A stretch of 64,000 nt of DNA from Trichostrongylus colubriformis (Eukaryota; Nematoda; Chromadorea; Rhabditida; Trichostrongylidae), in contig OZ022260.1 in NCBI GenBank assembly GCA_963978905.1, forward strand, positions 39,430,259 through 39,494,258, read 5' to 3'. The position numbers were made by a program, and so were the translations under genes. Positions within the stretch are counted from its first letter, which is position 1. Each line of letters opens with the position of its first letter. Below, one piece after another: positions 1-11,096 of the stretch. Below the pieces are notes generated by a model, which was not told the DNA's origin, did not search any database, and was given only the letters and a program-made list of their open reading frames with translations.

Positions 1-498
1 GCTATGTGTGACTACTCGCTCTCAACCATGTCAGAGATGTGCAGGGGGACAGACCTCGCAAGGAGCTCTGTCCATTTTGCCGCACGCTGTGCCAAACACT
101 GGTATTGCCCTGTCCCTTTTCATTCGAGAGATTCCCATTACACCAGTGAATGTAGTATTCTTTTCCCTTCCGTTATCGAATTTTTGGTTTCATTTTCCAT
201 CTCTGCTTCCTTTATAAAGCGGGGTTTGCGGAGTGGGTCGAGCCTGTAGGAAACGATGAATTAACTTTAAGCTGCGGATCTTATTTTCTTTATTCTATTG
301 CTATCTATCGCTATCGCTCGTTCCTGGTGGTTTATGGACTTCCAGTTGTTTACAGCTTAGAGAGCCAGCTTTATTCATTTTAATAGTTTATGAATGCTTC
401 GCTAAACACCTTGCCTCTTAGGGAATAATCCGATTGGCGTTAAGCAGCTGCGCATGTTTTCCACTTCGAGCAAAAACAGTTCCAGAAGGATTCTATTA

Positions 499-1391
499 GG
501 TTGATTCATAATAAATCGGACAAATTGACCAATTTTAATCATTGTCGTACAACTTTTTTACGACAACAGGGATTCACTTGAAATATACTCCATCTTTATC
601 GATGACCTTCTGCCACGGTATAGGCAGATCATGGATGCCCTTGCTCCAGAAGGCAGGAAGCTGGAGCTCGAAGAAGTTGCCGAGTGCCGCCTTGACCTCG
701 TCGCGAGTTTTGAAGTCTTGGCCGTTCAGGTGGCGTTGGTTGTGGGAGAAAAGGTGGAAATCTGAAGGGGCCAGGTCTGGAGAGTACGGTGAGTATAGAA
801 GTACGGTCCAACTGTACGACAGCAGCTCGGCCTTGGTCAATCTTGCGAAGTTCGGTCTGTGGAAGTAGACACGTTGTCGTGCTGGAAGTAGACTTGTGAC
901 CGCCGCCGTAGCGAACTTTGGACATTGGCCTTCAATTCTCGTAATTGACGAACGTAGACGTCGGCGGATACTGTGGTACCTTCATCGAGCAGCTCCCAGT
1001 ACTCTACGCCGTGTACGCTCCACCAACCGCGGTTTTCGTCTTCGATGGAATAGTTGCCTGACGCAAACTTCGAATGCTACAACTACAGTGTACTTCTGCC
1101 GGGGGCATGCTCCTTGTGAACTTCTATCAGACGTCTGCCGATATCTGTGGATTCCTGGCCAGATAGCGATATAAATAGTATGACGTTGCGGATGTGGTCT
1201 CTGGACCGCTTGAAATCGTGCGGCATTGTGGCAAAATGAATTTACTTTGGAGTGATTATTTTGCGGTACTTTGAAGAGCTTTTCATACTCATTCCAACGG
1301 TACCTCGCGCGTCCATTTTCGTTAATTCGTTACTGAGTTATGATCTCTAGAAATCATCACAACCATTTGTCCGATTTATTATGAATCAACC
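499..1391 (-). mobile_element. Decayed mariner-type transposon
   Basis: The ends form terminal inverted repeats beginning GGTTGATTCATAATAAATC and lie between TA dinucleotides (497-498 and 1392-1393), the target duplication expected for Tc1/mariner elements. On the minus strand, 840-574 encodes the C-terminal part of a mariner transposase: the YSPDLAPSDFH block containing the third catalytic Asp, then a tail ending DGVYFK, typical of the family. The central and N-terminal coding parts are broken by stops and deletions; at 893 bp the element is shorter than the usual 1.2-1.3 kb. It cannot make an active transposase. The family is clear; the subfamily is not assigned. Confidence 0.85.
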
Positions 1392-1393
1392 TA

Positions 1394-2830
1394 ATACTTA
1401 ATCATCAGCTTAATAAGGGTTTTTGTGCAGAGTTCTGTTTGAGGGGAAGTGGATGATGAAGTTCACTCTTATTTCGAGCATAGAAAAGTGTGATGTGATA
1501 ATTTTTTGTCATGTGAATTGTGAATTTCTCAAGCTCATGGCTGAAAGCAGGTGCTCAGGCGAAAGACGCAAGTGAGCGGAGACTATGAATAGGCGGCGAA
1601 AGAGAAACGAGCCTGACGCGTATACCGGCCACATCAAATGGTGTGTGGGACCGAGCCATTCGAGGCATATATGGGAGGTCTCAGCACCTCCATGAGTCGT
1701 CCCACCCACAGCGGCGCAACCTTTTCGGTTGCGACCCACTCCATCTACTCACAGGATGCACTGATTACGCCAATCCTTTGGTGTGGTAGGGGTGCTCTAC
1801 AACCTCACTGGTTGCTTCTAGGTAGATTCCTTGAACTGCTAATATGGTTCATCTTTGTCGAGCTTCATTTTTATAAATTCACTATAATTAATTAAAGGCT
1901 ATGCCCCTTATAGTGTCAGCAAGCATTCTATGATCTAATGATAGCGCAGTCAATAATTAGAATGGTTATTTGTTTTCTCCCTGCCCATTAGATGTGTTTC
2001 AAGTTCTATCACCAGGATTCATAATTTTACTTGTTTTTTTTTAGAAATGTGCTTTATATTCTGATTCCTAAATGGAGTTTCCACTGTAACAGAGTCAGTT
2101 CCTCCTTAACATCTTCTCACTCCGATCTCTCTTCTTCACCATGAATCACTTTCTATGGTGAAGCCTACGGAACCGAATCAGTACATAAGACCTACATACC
2201 TGAAAGGCGAGAAGCTGGGGGCTGGGGTGTTATATTGTCTTTCAACAACTAAAATGAAGTTTCGCAATTTTAGTCATTGGAGAAAATGTATGTGGAAAAG
2301 CCGATGCAGAGTTAAGATGAGGATGAAATCAGATCTGCCCCATGCTTTCCTTTTTTGCTCGCGTTCGCTCGCTGCATCTTCTTTCTCCTGCCTGTCACCA
2401 CTGCGTCTTTGTCTCTTGTGAAATGTGCCAAGCCTGGTCCGATGTCTCCCCTCAATTCCACGCCCTTTCTTTATTCTCAGAAATAACGATTCTTCTCTTT
2501 AACGGCTCGTACAAGTTATTCAGTGAAAAAAGTCCTTACGTGTTATAGAGATAGACAAATAACCGATTTCTGTCTTCAAACAAGAGTCCTTCCTATCATG
2601 ATCAGCACGGAAAGGTCACCTCTCAATGGGCATTCATTTTCTATCAATAAGTCATTCCCGCTATGAACGGTCCTCCTTGTACTCTCGACCGGTACAGTTA
2701 ATCATAATTTTAGCCTTTGCGATGCTCATGCTGCACTAGTTTTCAGACCCCGTTTTCCAAATATCCGTTTCAAATGATCCTGGTTTTCATTTTATTCTTT
2801 TCCTGTCTCCTATTTGATCTAAAAGTCTTC
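1394..2830. other. Stretch with no supported gene
   Basis: AT-rich sequence with no exon supported by paired splice signals and no repeat recognised elsewhere in the window. A plus-strand open frame running from about 2717 to 3013 is antisense to the 3' end of the minus-strand gene beside it. It has no independent support beyond being open and carrying a hydrophobic stretch. Confidence 0.4.
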
Positions 2831-2973
2831 GAAATCGTGTTTTATTTTCGTGTGCTCCTCTATAGTGAACTCTGTACCTCCAGTGGAACTAGCTGTTACC
2901 AAGTCCCCCCAAAAAAACGCCTTTCCCCACTCGTGATAGGATATGTCCACTATGTTGGCGGGATAAGTACCGT

Positions 2974-5900
2974 TCAGACTGCTGGGCTCCGGTTGTGTTC
3001 TGCTGATCGCTAGAACGACGATAATGAGTAGGCTGTTTGGGCACCGTAACCGTTGTGGTCCAAGTTCTTACCTCTACCATTGCGCATTTTCGGAAGTCGT
3101 CGCTTCCGTTTTCATCCAGTTTTTCTTCGAACGATATAGCTGCGGCTGATATTTCTAAACGTTTCCGATCATCTAAGGTTAGAAATATTTTTTGTGAGCT
3201 TTTTCCATGCATTGACTGGTATTTTAAAGTTTTCAAGAAGCAGTTATGTTTTTTAAAACTATGAAATGTTTCATAGTGTTTCATAGTACATATCAGTAAA
3301 CTCTTACCAGGAAAGGCTCTTTACTTCCCATGGAACATCGAATAGGGACCCCTATCAGTCGATAGAGCTTCGAACGCTGATTACGACTGGGAAAACTAAA
3401 AGTGCTACGGGCTGCTCCAAAGCGAGTTAGGAAGGGACAAAGTTTGCTTGTGATATCTCATTGGCGAAGCACTCTGCCGTCAGCACGGCGGTTGTTGAGG
3501 CCACCGTGGCTTGTTGGTATTGTTCCGGATCTGTAGCATAGGAGTGTTGTGTATGCTTCCCGCCTTTGGTGATTTTTTTGCATTTGTATCTCATTGTCTA
3601 CACGTTTGCCTGAATGCATAATGTTATTACATGGTACGTTCGGAAGCCCATAACGCGCGAGCCAGTCGTTCTCGTGCAAAACCAGTGTGATTTTCGTGTT
3701 GGGGAACCAAATTACCCCAGTGGACACGTTTTTAGCCAATTCGAGAATTTGACCAAATTTCCGAAAAATCCACGATCTATTGGGCGGCAGCACCATGAAC
3801 AAAGGAGAAGTCGTTCACCTTTGCCGAGGAAATGCTTTTATTTGACGCTTGTTTCGTACGTTCAGTGCGATGGGCAAGTGTAACAGGTATGAGTAGGTTA
3901 TCTTGTCCAGGTTCTCGACTTTTTGTAGAAAAAAATTCAAAAACTACCACTTCATCCCTTGGTCACCCCCAATTTCCCGAAGTTGGACCAAAACCTGGAT
4001 TTGGCTGAAAATTTGCACAGTGGGGTAATTCGATCCGCTGTGCGTGAGTATCATAATCTTTTTGAGCAACAACGCCAAGTTCGTATGCTTCCCTTGTGAG
4101 TATTGTCAGTAGTTATAATTAAAGTGGCAGAGTAAATGATGGGCGTGATAGGTACCAGTACAAGGAAACGTTCAGAAGTGAAAGAAAAGCACTTTCTGGC
4201 CATCAAACACAAAATGCAAAAAAAAAAGGCGGGGAGTAAACCCCCAACCCTCGTCCTACAAATCCGTGACACTACCGCTGAGCCACGTTGGCCGTTGCTA
4301 CCTTAGCAACGACTGTGCTGATGGCAAAGTGCCTCGCCAACGAGATATCACAGGTAAATCACAGGTAAACTTTGACCCCTCCTAACTCGCTTCCGAACAG
4401 CCCGTAGCACTTTTAGTTTCCACATTTGTAACAGCGTTCGAAGCTCTATCGATCTGTAGGGGTCCCTATTCGAAGTTCCATGAGAAGTAAAAAGCCCTTC
4501 CTGGTTAGAGGAGGAACCAACGAATTCCCCCGGGATCTTCTGCTGGCTGCAACTCTGTCCCGCCAGAACTCGATTGCTGATTGGCGTGCCCCTTGCATTT
4601 TGGTCTGCAGAGCTGTTTCTAATTTTAGGGTGAACCTTTTTGCGTCAATGTTAGTCCGGCATTCCCAGTGGTCCGTCAATGATGGTTGCAGCCTATTTTT
4701 GGTCTTCCTGACAAGTTTAAGCATTCCCTAGGCTGCTGGAATGTAACGGGTCGTTCAAGGAATGATTAGTGTCAGCGCCTCGATGTTCCATACGCTGGTC
4801 GTGATTAGCTTCATTTAGCGTCCGATTAGAGGGTGACGGTTGGGACACACGAATCTAGGCCGTGACCCTGTGACAGCCTGTGGCCTTTGCCCTGTAACAT
4901 GAATAATTCAGACAATTTGACTATACAACGGAACAGACTTGCAAGGAGGACACGATTTACATGAACAAATTGTCTGAATTGTTTAAGGCTTAGGTCAAAG
5001 GCCACAGGCTGTTACAGGGTCACGGCCTAGATTCGTGTGTCCCAACCTACACCCCCGATTAGAAGCACGTAATCGCAGCACTCTATACCTTTAATCACGC
5101 TGTTGTGGGAATCGGTTAGGATTCCTCGAATCTACTTAGGTTGTTCCTTTGGGTTTCCGCAAACATGAGCTGGTGCTTGCCCTTTTTGTCCTAGCACATA
5201 ATCGGCGATACCTACGATTGAAACGGAGATCAAATATGTGGCGTCTCCTTTGTTCAGTATGGGGGAGGCTGGTGCAAGGAGAGGTGTATGACGCATTTCA
5301 CCTGAAATGCGCCCTCTAAACTTTTCATCAACGCCCTACGGCGTGCAGCTGACTTCCTGATTCCTCCCGCCAGCAAATGCGTCAATTAACTGCATATCAC
5401 TGCCACAGGTCACGGTTCCGCGTGGCTCCAATCGATTTCCAGGGGTTTGACGCGTTACGAAACTCGTCCATGCACGGGTCGATGGGGAAAGCCGGGTCCC
5501 GTTTTTATTATGTTCAACCGCCACTTTGTCCTCGACAGTTGACCGACTCCACAACCTTTTGTGACCAATTCATCGCTCATGTTGCCTTCAAAATTTACCT
5601 TTTGGACTTGAAATTTGCCTATTTTCCTTTTTCGATTTCTCTGAACAGGAGCATCGCGGAACAGTAGCCGATGCCTTCTGAACAAAGAACATTGTAAATC
5701 ACTTATCAAAAGATTGCTACGAGGGCCATTTAGGGCTTACCCTTATCATACGCCGTCTCTCAGCTGACCTCGTGGCTATCCGTCAGGAATTACGTACCAC
5801 CCTAGGTAACCCTGTCGACCCTTTTGGTTTGTTATGCTGGTGCTTTTATAGACACCGACAATCGTGTTCATCGTTGGCAGTTCTTTCTGCTTTGTTTTTT

Positions 5901-6251
5901 TTTTGCGAATTTTGCTTTACTGTAGTCACTATTTATCAATACTTCTCATCTGCCTTTCCGTTCTCGTTTTTATTTACAAATATGCCGGTCATGAACAGAT
6001 CCCTCCCTTTCGAGTTCGTGTGATGCATCAAAAACCCTTCCAAAGTGACTGAACTGTGCTGGGAATCAGTAACTGAAAAACGCAGATACCAAGACTGCTT
6101 TCGGTGTTCAAATTTATCGCGTCAACTTTCTCATTCAAGATAGGATTTCCTCTAAAAGATATTGCTCACGCTGGTTGAAACAAGGTGGCCATTTCGGATA
6201 AGGTGAAGCATTGCCAAGAAAGCTTTTGTCTTGCAGCATTTTTAGATGTAT
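2974..6251 (-). CDS. Multi-exon gene, 3' part (unknown protein)
   Basis: Five minus-strand exons are proposed: 6251-6170, 6072-5978, 5677-5599, 3172-3072 and 3009-2974 (ending in TGA). Every junction has a consensus site, for example acceptors GTTTTTCAG, TTTGTTCAG and CTAACCTTAG and donors GTGAGC, GTAAAT and GTAAGA. Intron phases agree across all of them (1, 0, 1, 0). The product is hydrophilic and charged, with the segments VTLEGFLMHH, ENRQISSPK and ISFEEKLDENG and a short C-terminus ending NRSPAV. AATAAA signals lie about 130 and 180 bases downstream (2841-2846, 2791-2796, minus). I do not recognise the family. The gene is 5'-incomplete: a further exon may end at a GTGAGA donor near 6388. 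The first listed exon is open in two frames, and a shifted acceptor near 6061 would allow the second. The 2.4-kb intron carries two transposons. Confidence 0.6.
3304..4507. mobile_element. Foldback DNA element with about 180-bp inverted arms
   Basis: The left end (TTACCAGGAAAGGCTC, then a block around the phrase AGGGACCCCTATC) recurs inverted at the right end (3304 to about 3490 against 4325-4507), giving long, imperfect inverted arms around a non-coding core. There is no transposase. It sits inside an intron of the surrounding minus-strand gene. Related sequence occurs at 14405-15180 (arm plus core) and 52793-52945 (arm only), so this is a dispersed family. Target duplication is not obvious. 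The superfamily is unassigned. Confidence 0.7.
4218..4293 (-). repeat. tRNA-derived (SINE-like) sequence with T-run
   Basis: Read on the minus strand, 4293-4228 has a tRNA-like layout: an internal A-box match TGGCTCAGCGGTAG, then a degenerate B box within GGGTTTACTCCC, then a run of ten T (4227-4218) that could terminate RNA polymerase III. Stem pairing is incomplete and the B box is one base short, so it is not called a working tRNA. It lies inside the core of the 3.3-4.5 kb foldback element, so it was probably a SINE insertion or was captured with it. Confidence 0.5.
4822..5063 (+). mobile_element. Mutator-type MITE, copy 1 with 9-bp duplication
   Basis: A 224-bp non-coding element (4831-5054) with about 90-bp inverted arms starting GGGTGACGGTTGGG at one end and, inverted, GGGTGTAGGTTGGG at the other. 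It is flanked by a perfect direct repeat CCGATTAGA (4822-4830 and 5055-5063). Nine-base duplications are characteristic of Mutator-like transposons. Two near-identical copies follow at 34.0 and 55.4 kb. It lies in the same intron as the foldback element. There is no coding capacity, so mobility would need a transposase from elsewhere. Confidence 0.9.
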
Positions 6252-6594
6252 CTGAAACGTTGCTACATTCTGTGAATGCCCATAGTTAATAGAATGGTGA
6301 GCATGGGCTTTCACATGTACCTTCTAAATCTCCTTTCCGTTTGGGTTGATTTTTGAACCTGTAGCGGCGTACACCTTTAAATCTCACAATCCATTCCATC
6401 TTTCGTATTTCTTCATGAGAATCTTCCTTCTCCTTTTAAAATCTCTTTCCTCCCGTGGAGCAAGCGGTAGACTTTTGGCTGAGACTTCGAGATTGTTACA
6501 ATAATTACTCTTGCGGATAACGTTTTGACAAATCGCCTTCTTCGAAGCTTATGAACCTGAAACATATTTGTGCAGAGCATTGATTACCATTTAT

Positions 6595-6682
6595 CCTTCT
6601 TGTGCTTCATTCTTCCTTTTTGTATTATTCAAACCAGGCCTTCTTGTGCTTCATTCTTCCTTTTTGTATTATTCAAACCAGG
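6595..6682. repeat. Exact 44-bp tandem duplication
   Basis: The 44-base unit starting CCTTCTTGTGCTTC (6595-6638) is repeated without change at 6639-6682. Identity implies a recent slippage or unequal exchange, or an assembly duplication. Confidence 0.9.
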
Positions 6683-7135
6683 AAAGAAATTGAATGTAAA
6701 GTTGCAGCTACGCTTCATAACTTGAAGTATTCACTAGAGAATATCAGCACTTCCCACTAATCCACTGGGTGATTTCTAACCTTCTGTTTGCTAGTTGTCT
6801 GTTTGCTATATAGCGTTGATAAATCCAACAATGGAACTTTTTTAAACTCTTGAAAGAGCTTGCTCAAGAACTTGCTCGTCCTGCTATGGGAGTTCGTTAT
6901 ACGAGTTTTGCAAACTTCATTATTCTTCTGAACTCGCTATGATCCTTTTGTAGCGGGTTGAAAAGAAGCTGTCCTTTGAGTGCTATAGCAGTGAGGGGCT
7001 CTTCTCTGCACTCGGCGTCTGACGCATTCCTTTTTGCGTGAGCTCTACGAAGGGAAGGGAACATTCCCCTCATCTGCTAAGGCATAAACAAAAAGTGGGT
7101 GCCAGGTTGACTTAATGGTACTTAACATTCTATTA

Positions 7136-8020
7136 GGTTGTTCGGAAAGTTCTTGCGATTTTCGAATGTTCCGCTTTCTGAATTTTACTTTGATTCTTCG
7201 CCAGGATTACCTATACCATACTGGAGCTTGCTTCTCGCTCTATTCAACCGCTGTGACGCTTTTATCCTGAAACGAATTTTAAACTATGATACACTTTCTT
7301 TAACGATATGGACAAATGACAGAACTGTACCATATTCCTCGCTCACTTCTTCTTCTTCGGCACAAAACGATCCATTTCACAATCTCGTCGTTACACGTGA
7401 TGAGAACGGATTCTGTAGGACAACGGGAAACGGTCTGCACAATGTTTAGGCAATGATCAAGCTCACCAACGTCTCCCGAAGCCATCATGAGGGCGGTACC
7501 ATAATCTGCCGCTGATCTAATCCACTATAGCTTCGTGTATCCTGGCGAAACCATATTACTGCAAAGTACTGTGGCGAACTCGCAAGATGCATTGCAAATT
7601 GCATATTAGGCCTCAGTACCGGCTAATAGGAAAGGAACTATCCTTCTTCACAATGACGCGTGGCCCCAGGTTGCACAGACAACCCTGAAGAAGTTGAACG
7701 AGCGGTTCTACGAAACCTCGCAAAATCCCCTCTATTCAACTCACCTCGCCCACTGCTTATAATTTCTTCAAGCTTAAAGCGTCTGGACAGCTTTCTTCGA
7801 GAAGAACGCTGCATGGCTCAACTTGATGCTGAAGCGACCTTCAACACATTGCCTCAGGATATCCACAGTTCTCAGCAAACGGAATAAGTAAGCTTGTATC
7901 TTGTTGGGCAAAATCTTTTAATTCCTATTATTCTTAACTGAGAAGATTTTGTATGAGTCGAGGATACGCGCATTCAAAGATAAAGATCGAATATCGCAAG
8001 AACTTTTCCCACAAAATACC
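7136..8020 (+). pseudogene. Decayed mariner (second family)
   Basis: The left end reads TA then GGTTGTTCGGAAAGTTCTTG; the right end is a damaged inverted copy (CGCAAGAACTTTTCCC, about 8000). Between them, pieces of a mariner transposase can be read in shifting frames: a block like the family's first catalytic region near 7270-7300, a hydrophobic block ending YPGETI near 7540, then the second-Asp region (ILLHNDAWPQVAQ) near 7640-7680, each followed by stops. The frame changes several times, so this is an old inactive copy. It resembles the mellifera/irritans groups in these blocks, but the assignment is tentative. Confidence 0.75.
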
Positions 8021-8395
8021 ACCGTTTTCCATCACATAAATAGGGCAATGTAATGATGAGCCCTCCGACGATTAGCAAATAAATCTATGGGTATTAAGTG
8101 CTGTGAGTGCTTCTCGCTTACGAAAAACACTTCCCAGAAGTGTTTGCTCGTTCCCTCACTTTCTCAATATAATCCCCTACATGCACAATTCCATGCAGTT
8201 ATTTTACCATTATATAACTTACATATTGTTTATTTCTTGCTATTTGACGCATATACCAGTATTAAAGCTCATGTAAATGAATATTAACTATGTCACAATT
8301 GCTGTAACTTTCGGATTTGTAGTAGAATTATGTTACAACCTAAAGGGAGCACAAGTCACAGATCGTCATCTAAATATCAGACCCATTTTTTTCAG

Positions 8396-8591
8396 TTAAC
8401 GCTTATGTCTTCCCGAGAATGCGCAGGTATTTCCTGGTTTGACGAAAAACAATTCATCCTAGGGCTTCCACGTTAGCCATTGGCATCACAAATCGCAGTA
8501 ATAGTGTTTTCATGCTCAGATTTGCCTGAGCTGTATAGTGGTGTGGGAGTGATGTCCATAATGTGTTCAACATAACATGCCCATAAATAAA
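8396..8591 (+). CDS. 3' end of a small plus-strand gene
   Basis: Two candidate exons, 8396-8426 and 8520-8575. The first follows a strong acceptor (TTTTTTTCAG) and ends at donor G|GTATTT. A 93-bp intron ends ATGCTCAG, and the second exon completes the split Asp codon and reads to TAA, with AATAAA at 8586-8591. The encoded tail includes MSSREC and DLPELYSGVG. Phase agreement, intron size and the polyadenylation signal together support a real 3' end. Upstream exons are not resolved: an open frame starting MGIKCCEC at 8087 could be part of it, but its donor is poor. The family is not recognised. Confidence 0.45.
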
Positions 8592-8599
8592 TAAGTAAG

Positions 8600-10115
8600 C
8601 AATGAAAGCTTTCTTAATGAAGGTCTTCTATTGGAGAATAATGAAAAACGACTTATTTTCAACGGAGCGAGTGTTCTGTGATTCACAGTTAACAGCTGTG
8701 TAGACTGAGACTTTTTGAGACGAAATCGTGGTGTTTTTTGGCGTCAGATGTTCCCTTCAGAGCGACCGAGTATTGTGGTTTGAGCACAAAGAGCGCTAGA
8801 GCGGTGCACAGAATTTGGTCTTTTCAAGTTAAGTTTCGGAACGCAATGATCCGAAAACGCTTTCGTGCTCGGCTTGATAGAAGATAAATAGGCTCATCAA
8901 TTGAATCGAGCCTCCACCGAATGTTGCGTGTACTTTTTTGACTGTTATTAGTATCCTACTATGTGTAATAGATCTGTTCTGCCTGTACATTTGGCCTGAA
9001 ACGTGGCGTCACTAGAAAATTTACCCCCACACTAGGCGGCGCGCGTGCGAGGGAGGGCGGGGCGCGTTCAAGGTGGTCAGTTTCTGGTTTTGGACTCGGA
9101 GCTTGAGAGAAAAGGGGTGCCAAGAATATTCTCAAAAGAGAAGTAAGAAAAAGGAATCTGTGGTAGTTAGACTGTGCTCCGAGTGAGGTGGAACTTGTGC
9201 AGGAAGTTTCTACGCAATGTTCAGTACCCTTCCCTCTCCGGAATGTCCACGTTTTTCACTTTCAAAAGCAGCACTGAGTGTAGTTCTTGGATTTTTACGT
9301 ATTTTGAAGGGAGTGCTGAGTCATATCGCATGGAGAAGAAGCGGGATGAAACGTCTCGAGATCCGAGAAATGGGATCCTTTCATCTCTTCGAATGATCAC
9401 ATACCTTCTCTTCCCCTTCTTCCGGAAGTGCTATCATATAGCCTTTTCAAACAGCTCAAAAGACACTTTTGGCATGAATTGCCGCATGCATCGACTTTTT
9501 GGACCCGAAGCGTTCATTTTCAGTGGGCTCTCCCATTCCTAAATACCCAAATCACCACTCGTGATGCATTCAAATGGATCTAATTTCTATGCTCCAGTGC
9601 ACAAGCAAATCTGCATCTTTGTCTAGCGGTTGGCGCGATAATGTAATTGTACTCTCCCTGGCTATCGGTGATGTGCACATTTGCGGGGGATTTTCTCATC
9701 GTCGAGAAGAAAACTGAGAAAAAAAAACAATTTTTTTGTCATTGCTACTCCACAATGCTTAAATGTGTAACATACTACAAGAGTACTTTTCCCCGATAGG
9801 CAGGAATTAGGCCTTTTTTAATGATGTCATTTTACTAATAAAATGAGTGATGCGATTAAGACCCGCCGGCTTACGATGTATTTTTGTATCGGAAATATTT
9901 TGGCAACGTGTAGTCCGTTCGGAGGACAAAGCAAGTGCCTCTATTGGTCATAATCTCGTCTCTAGACATAACCCCGCCCCTTGTCATAGCCACGCCCCTC
10001 TTCATAACTCTGCCTTAAAATGCATCGTAGAACATGCAGGAAATATACAGGTGCTCTCTCATCATTGGAAGTTGCAATTTACAACGTGATATGTATCAGC
10101 GGTGCTGGAGGCATG
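8600..10115. other. Stretch with no firm gene
   Basis: A minus-strand frame of about 55 codons (8995-8829) opens after a good acceptor (CACGTTTCAG), but no partner exon was found. A plus-strand open frame at 9174-9542 has no splice or compositional support. A GC-rich patch (9030-9065) interrupts otherwise AT-rich DNA. Confidence 0.35.
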
Positions 10116-10547
10116 TTAAAGGAATCGTCCACGGAAAATGAGTTTTGTGTTACCCATATATTTATGTTGTATTTGCCTAATGTTGGCCTCATGCAAAATT
10201 TCACGCGAAAAAATGTGAATCTGGCTGAGATACAGCACCACAAAGTGCGGTCCCAGTGGGCGGGGCCTCCGTGTAAAAGCCTCGTCCCGTCTTCCGCCGC
10301 CGTTGGGAACGGAGAGTGGGACTGTTTACGTAACATTCTGTTCCTACAATGCGTCTCCGACCACGGCGGACGCGGTACGAGGCTTTCACACGGAGGCCCC
10401 GCCCACTGGGACTGCACTTTGTGGTGCTGTATCTCAGCCAGATTCACATTTTTTCGCGTGAAATTTTGCATGAGGCCAACATTAGGCAAATGCAACATAA
10501 ATATATGGGTAACACAAAAACTCATTTTCCGTGGACGATTCCTTTAA
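10116..10547. mobile_element. TTAA-flanked foldback MITE
   Basis: Perfectly mirrored ends (TTAA then AGGAATCGTCCACGG; at the right CCGTGGACGATTCCT then TTAA) enclose arms of about 170 bp or more that are nearly identical when inverted. That is why both strands show long mirror-image open frames. TTAA is the target of piggyBac-type elements, but the terminal bases do not match the usual piggyBac CCC start, so the superfamily is open. A diverged relative lies at 38612-39000. No transposase is encoded. Confidence 0.8.
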
Positions 10548-11096
10548 GTTTTGGCCTTTGTCTTCACGTTAATCAACACCCAAAAACAGCCTGCTCACAG
10601 AGCTCCCTGGTGCTTTCTTCGTTAATTTCGTCAGTAGAGGTAATCGGCATCTAACCTCTGGCGTCCAGGACGATTCTAAAACCATTGATCGAGTACGCCC
10701 GTGTAGAGTGGGAGTAGGAGTACATAGGCACCACCACGCTTTCTACTCTTGCCCGCTCTCTCAATGTTCTTGTGTCCCATTCGGCTGTGTGTCTTGTCAT
10801 TTGTGAAATATACCTTTTTGATGTGTTCGTGTCGTTCAACACAGTTCAACGCAACGATCATTTCTTGGAAACCACCTACAACAACCGTCGTTGTAGGACT
10901 CACCGCTAATGGAATTTCCCGTTTTCAAATTCAGTTGTTAGCTCCAGTCCTTTTTCCTCCGTGGCAAATCCCGTTTTATTTTGGTGCAGGGCACAACTGG
11001 TGGAAGAAGTCACGTCATGATTTGTTCCAATTCGTCAACGAATGCTGATGCTAATGCGATTGCTCATAATGGGTTATTATCAGTGTATGAAAGAAA

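Noticed and set aside
9174..9542. 122-codon plus-strand frame
   Set aside because: No ATG in good context, no splice partner and composition like the flanking DNA.
10079..10547. Long open frames on both strands at the 10-kb element
   Set aside because: They are mirror images created by the inverted arms; no splice or homology support.
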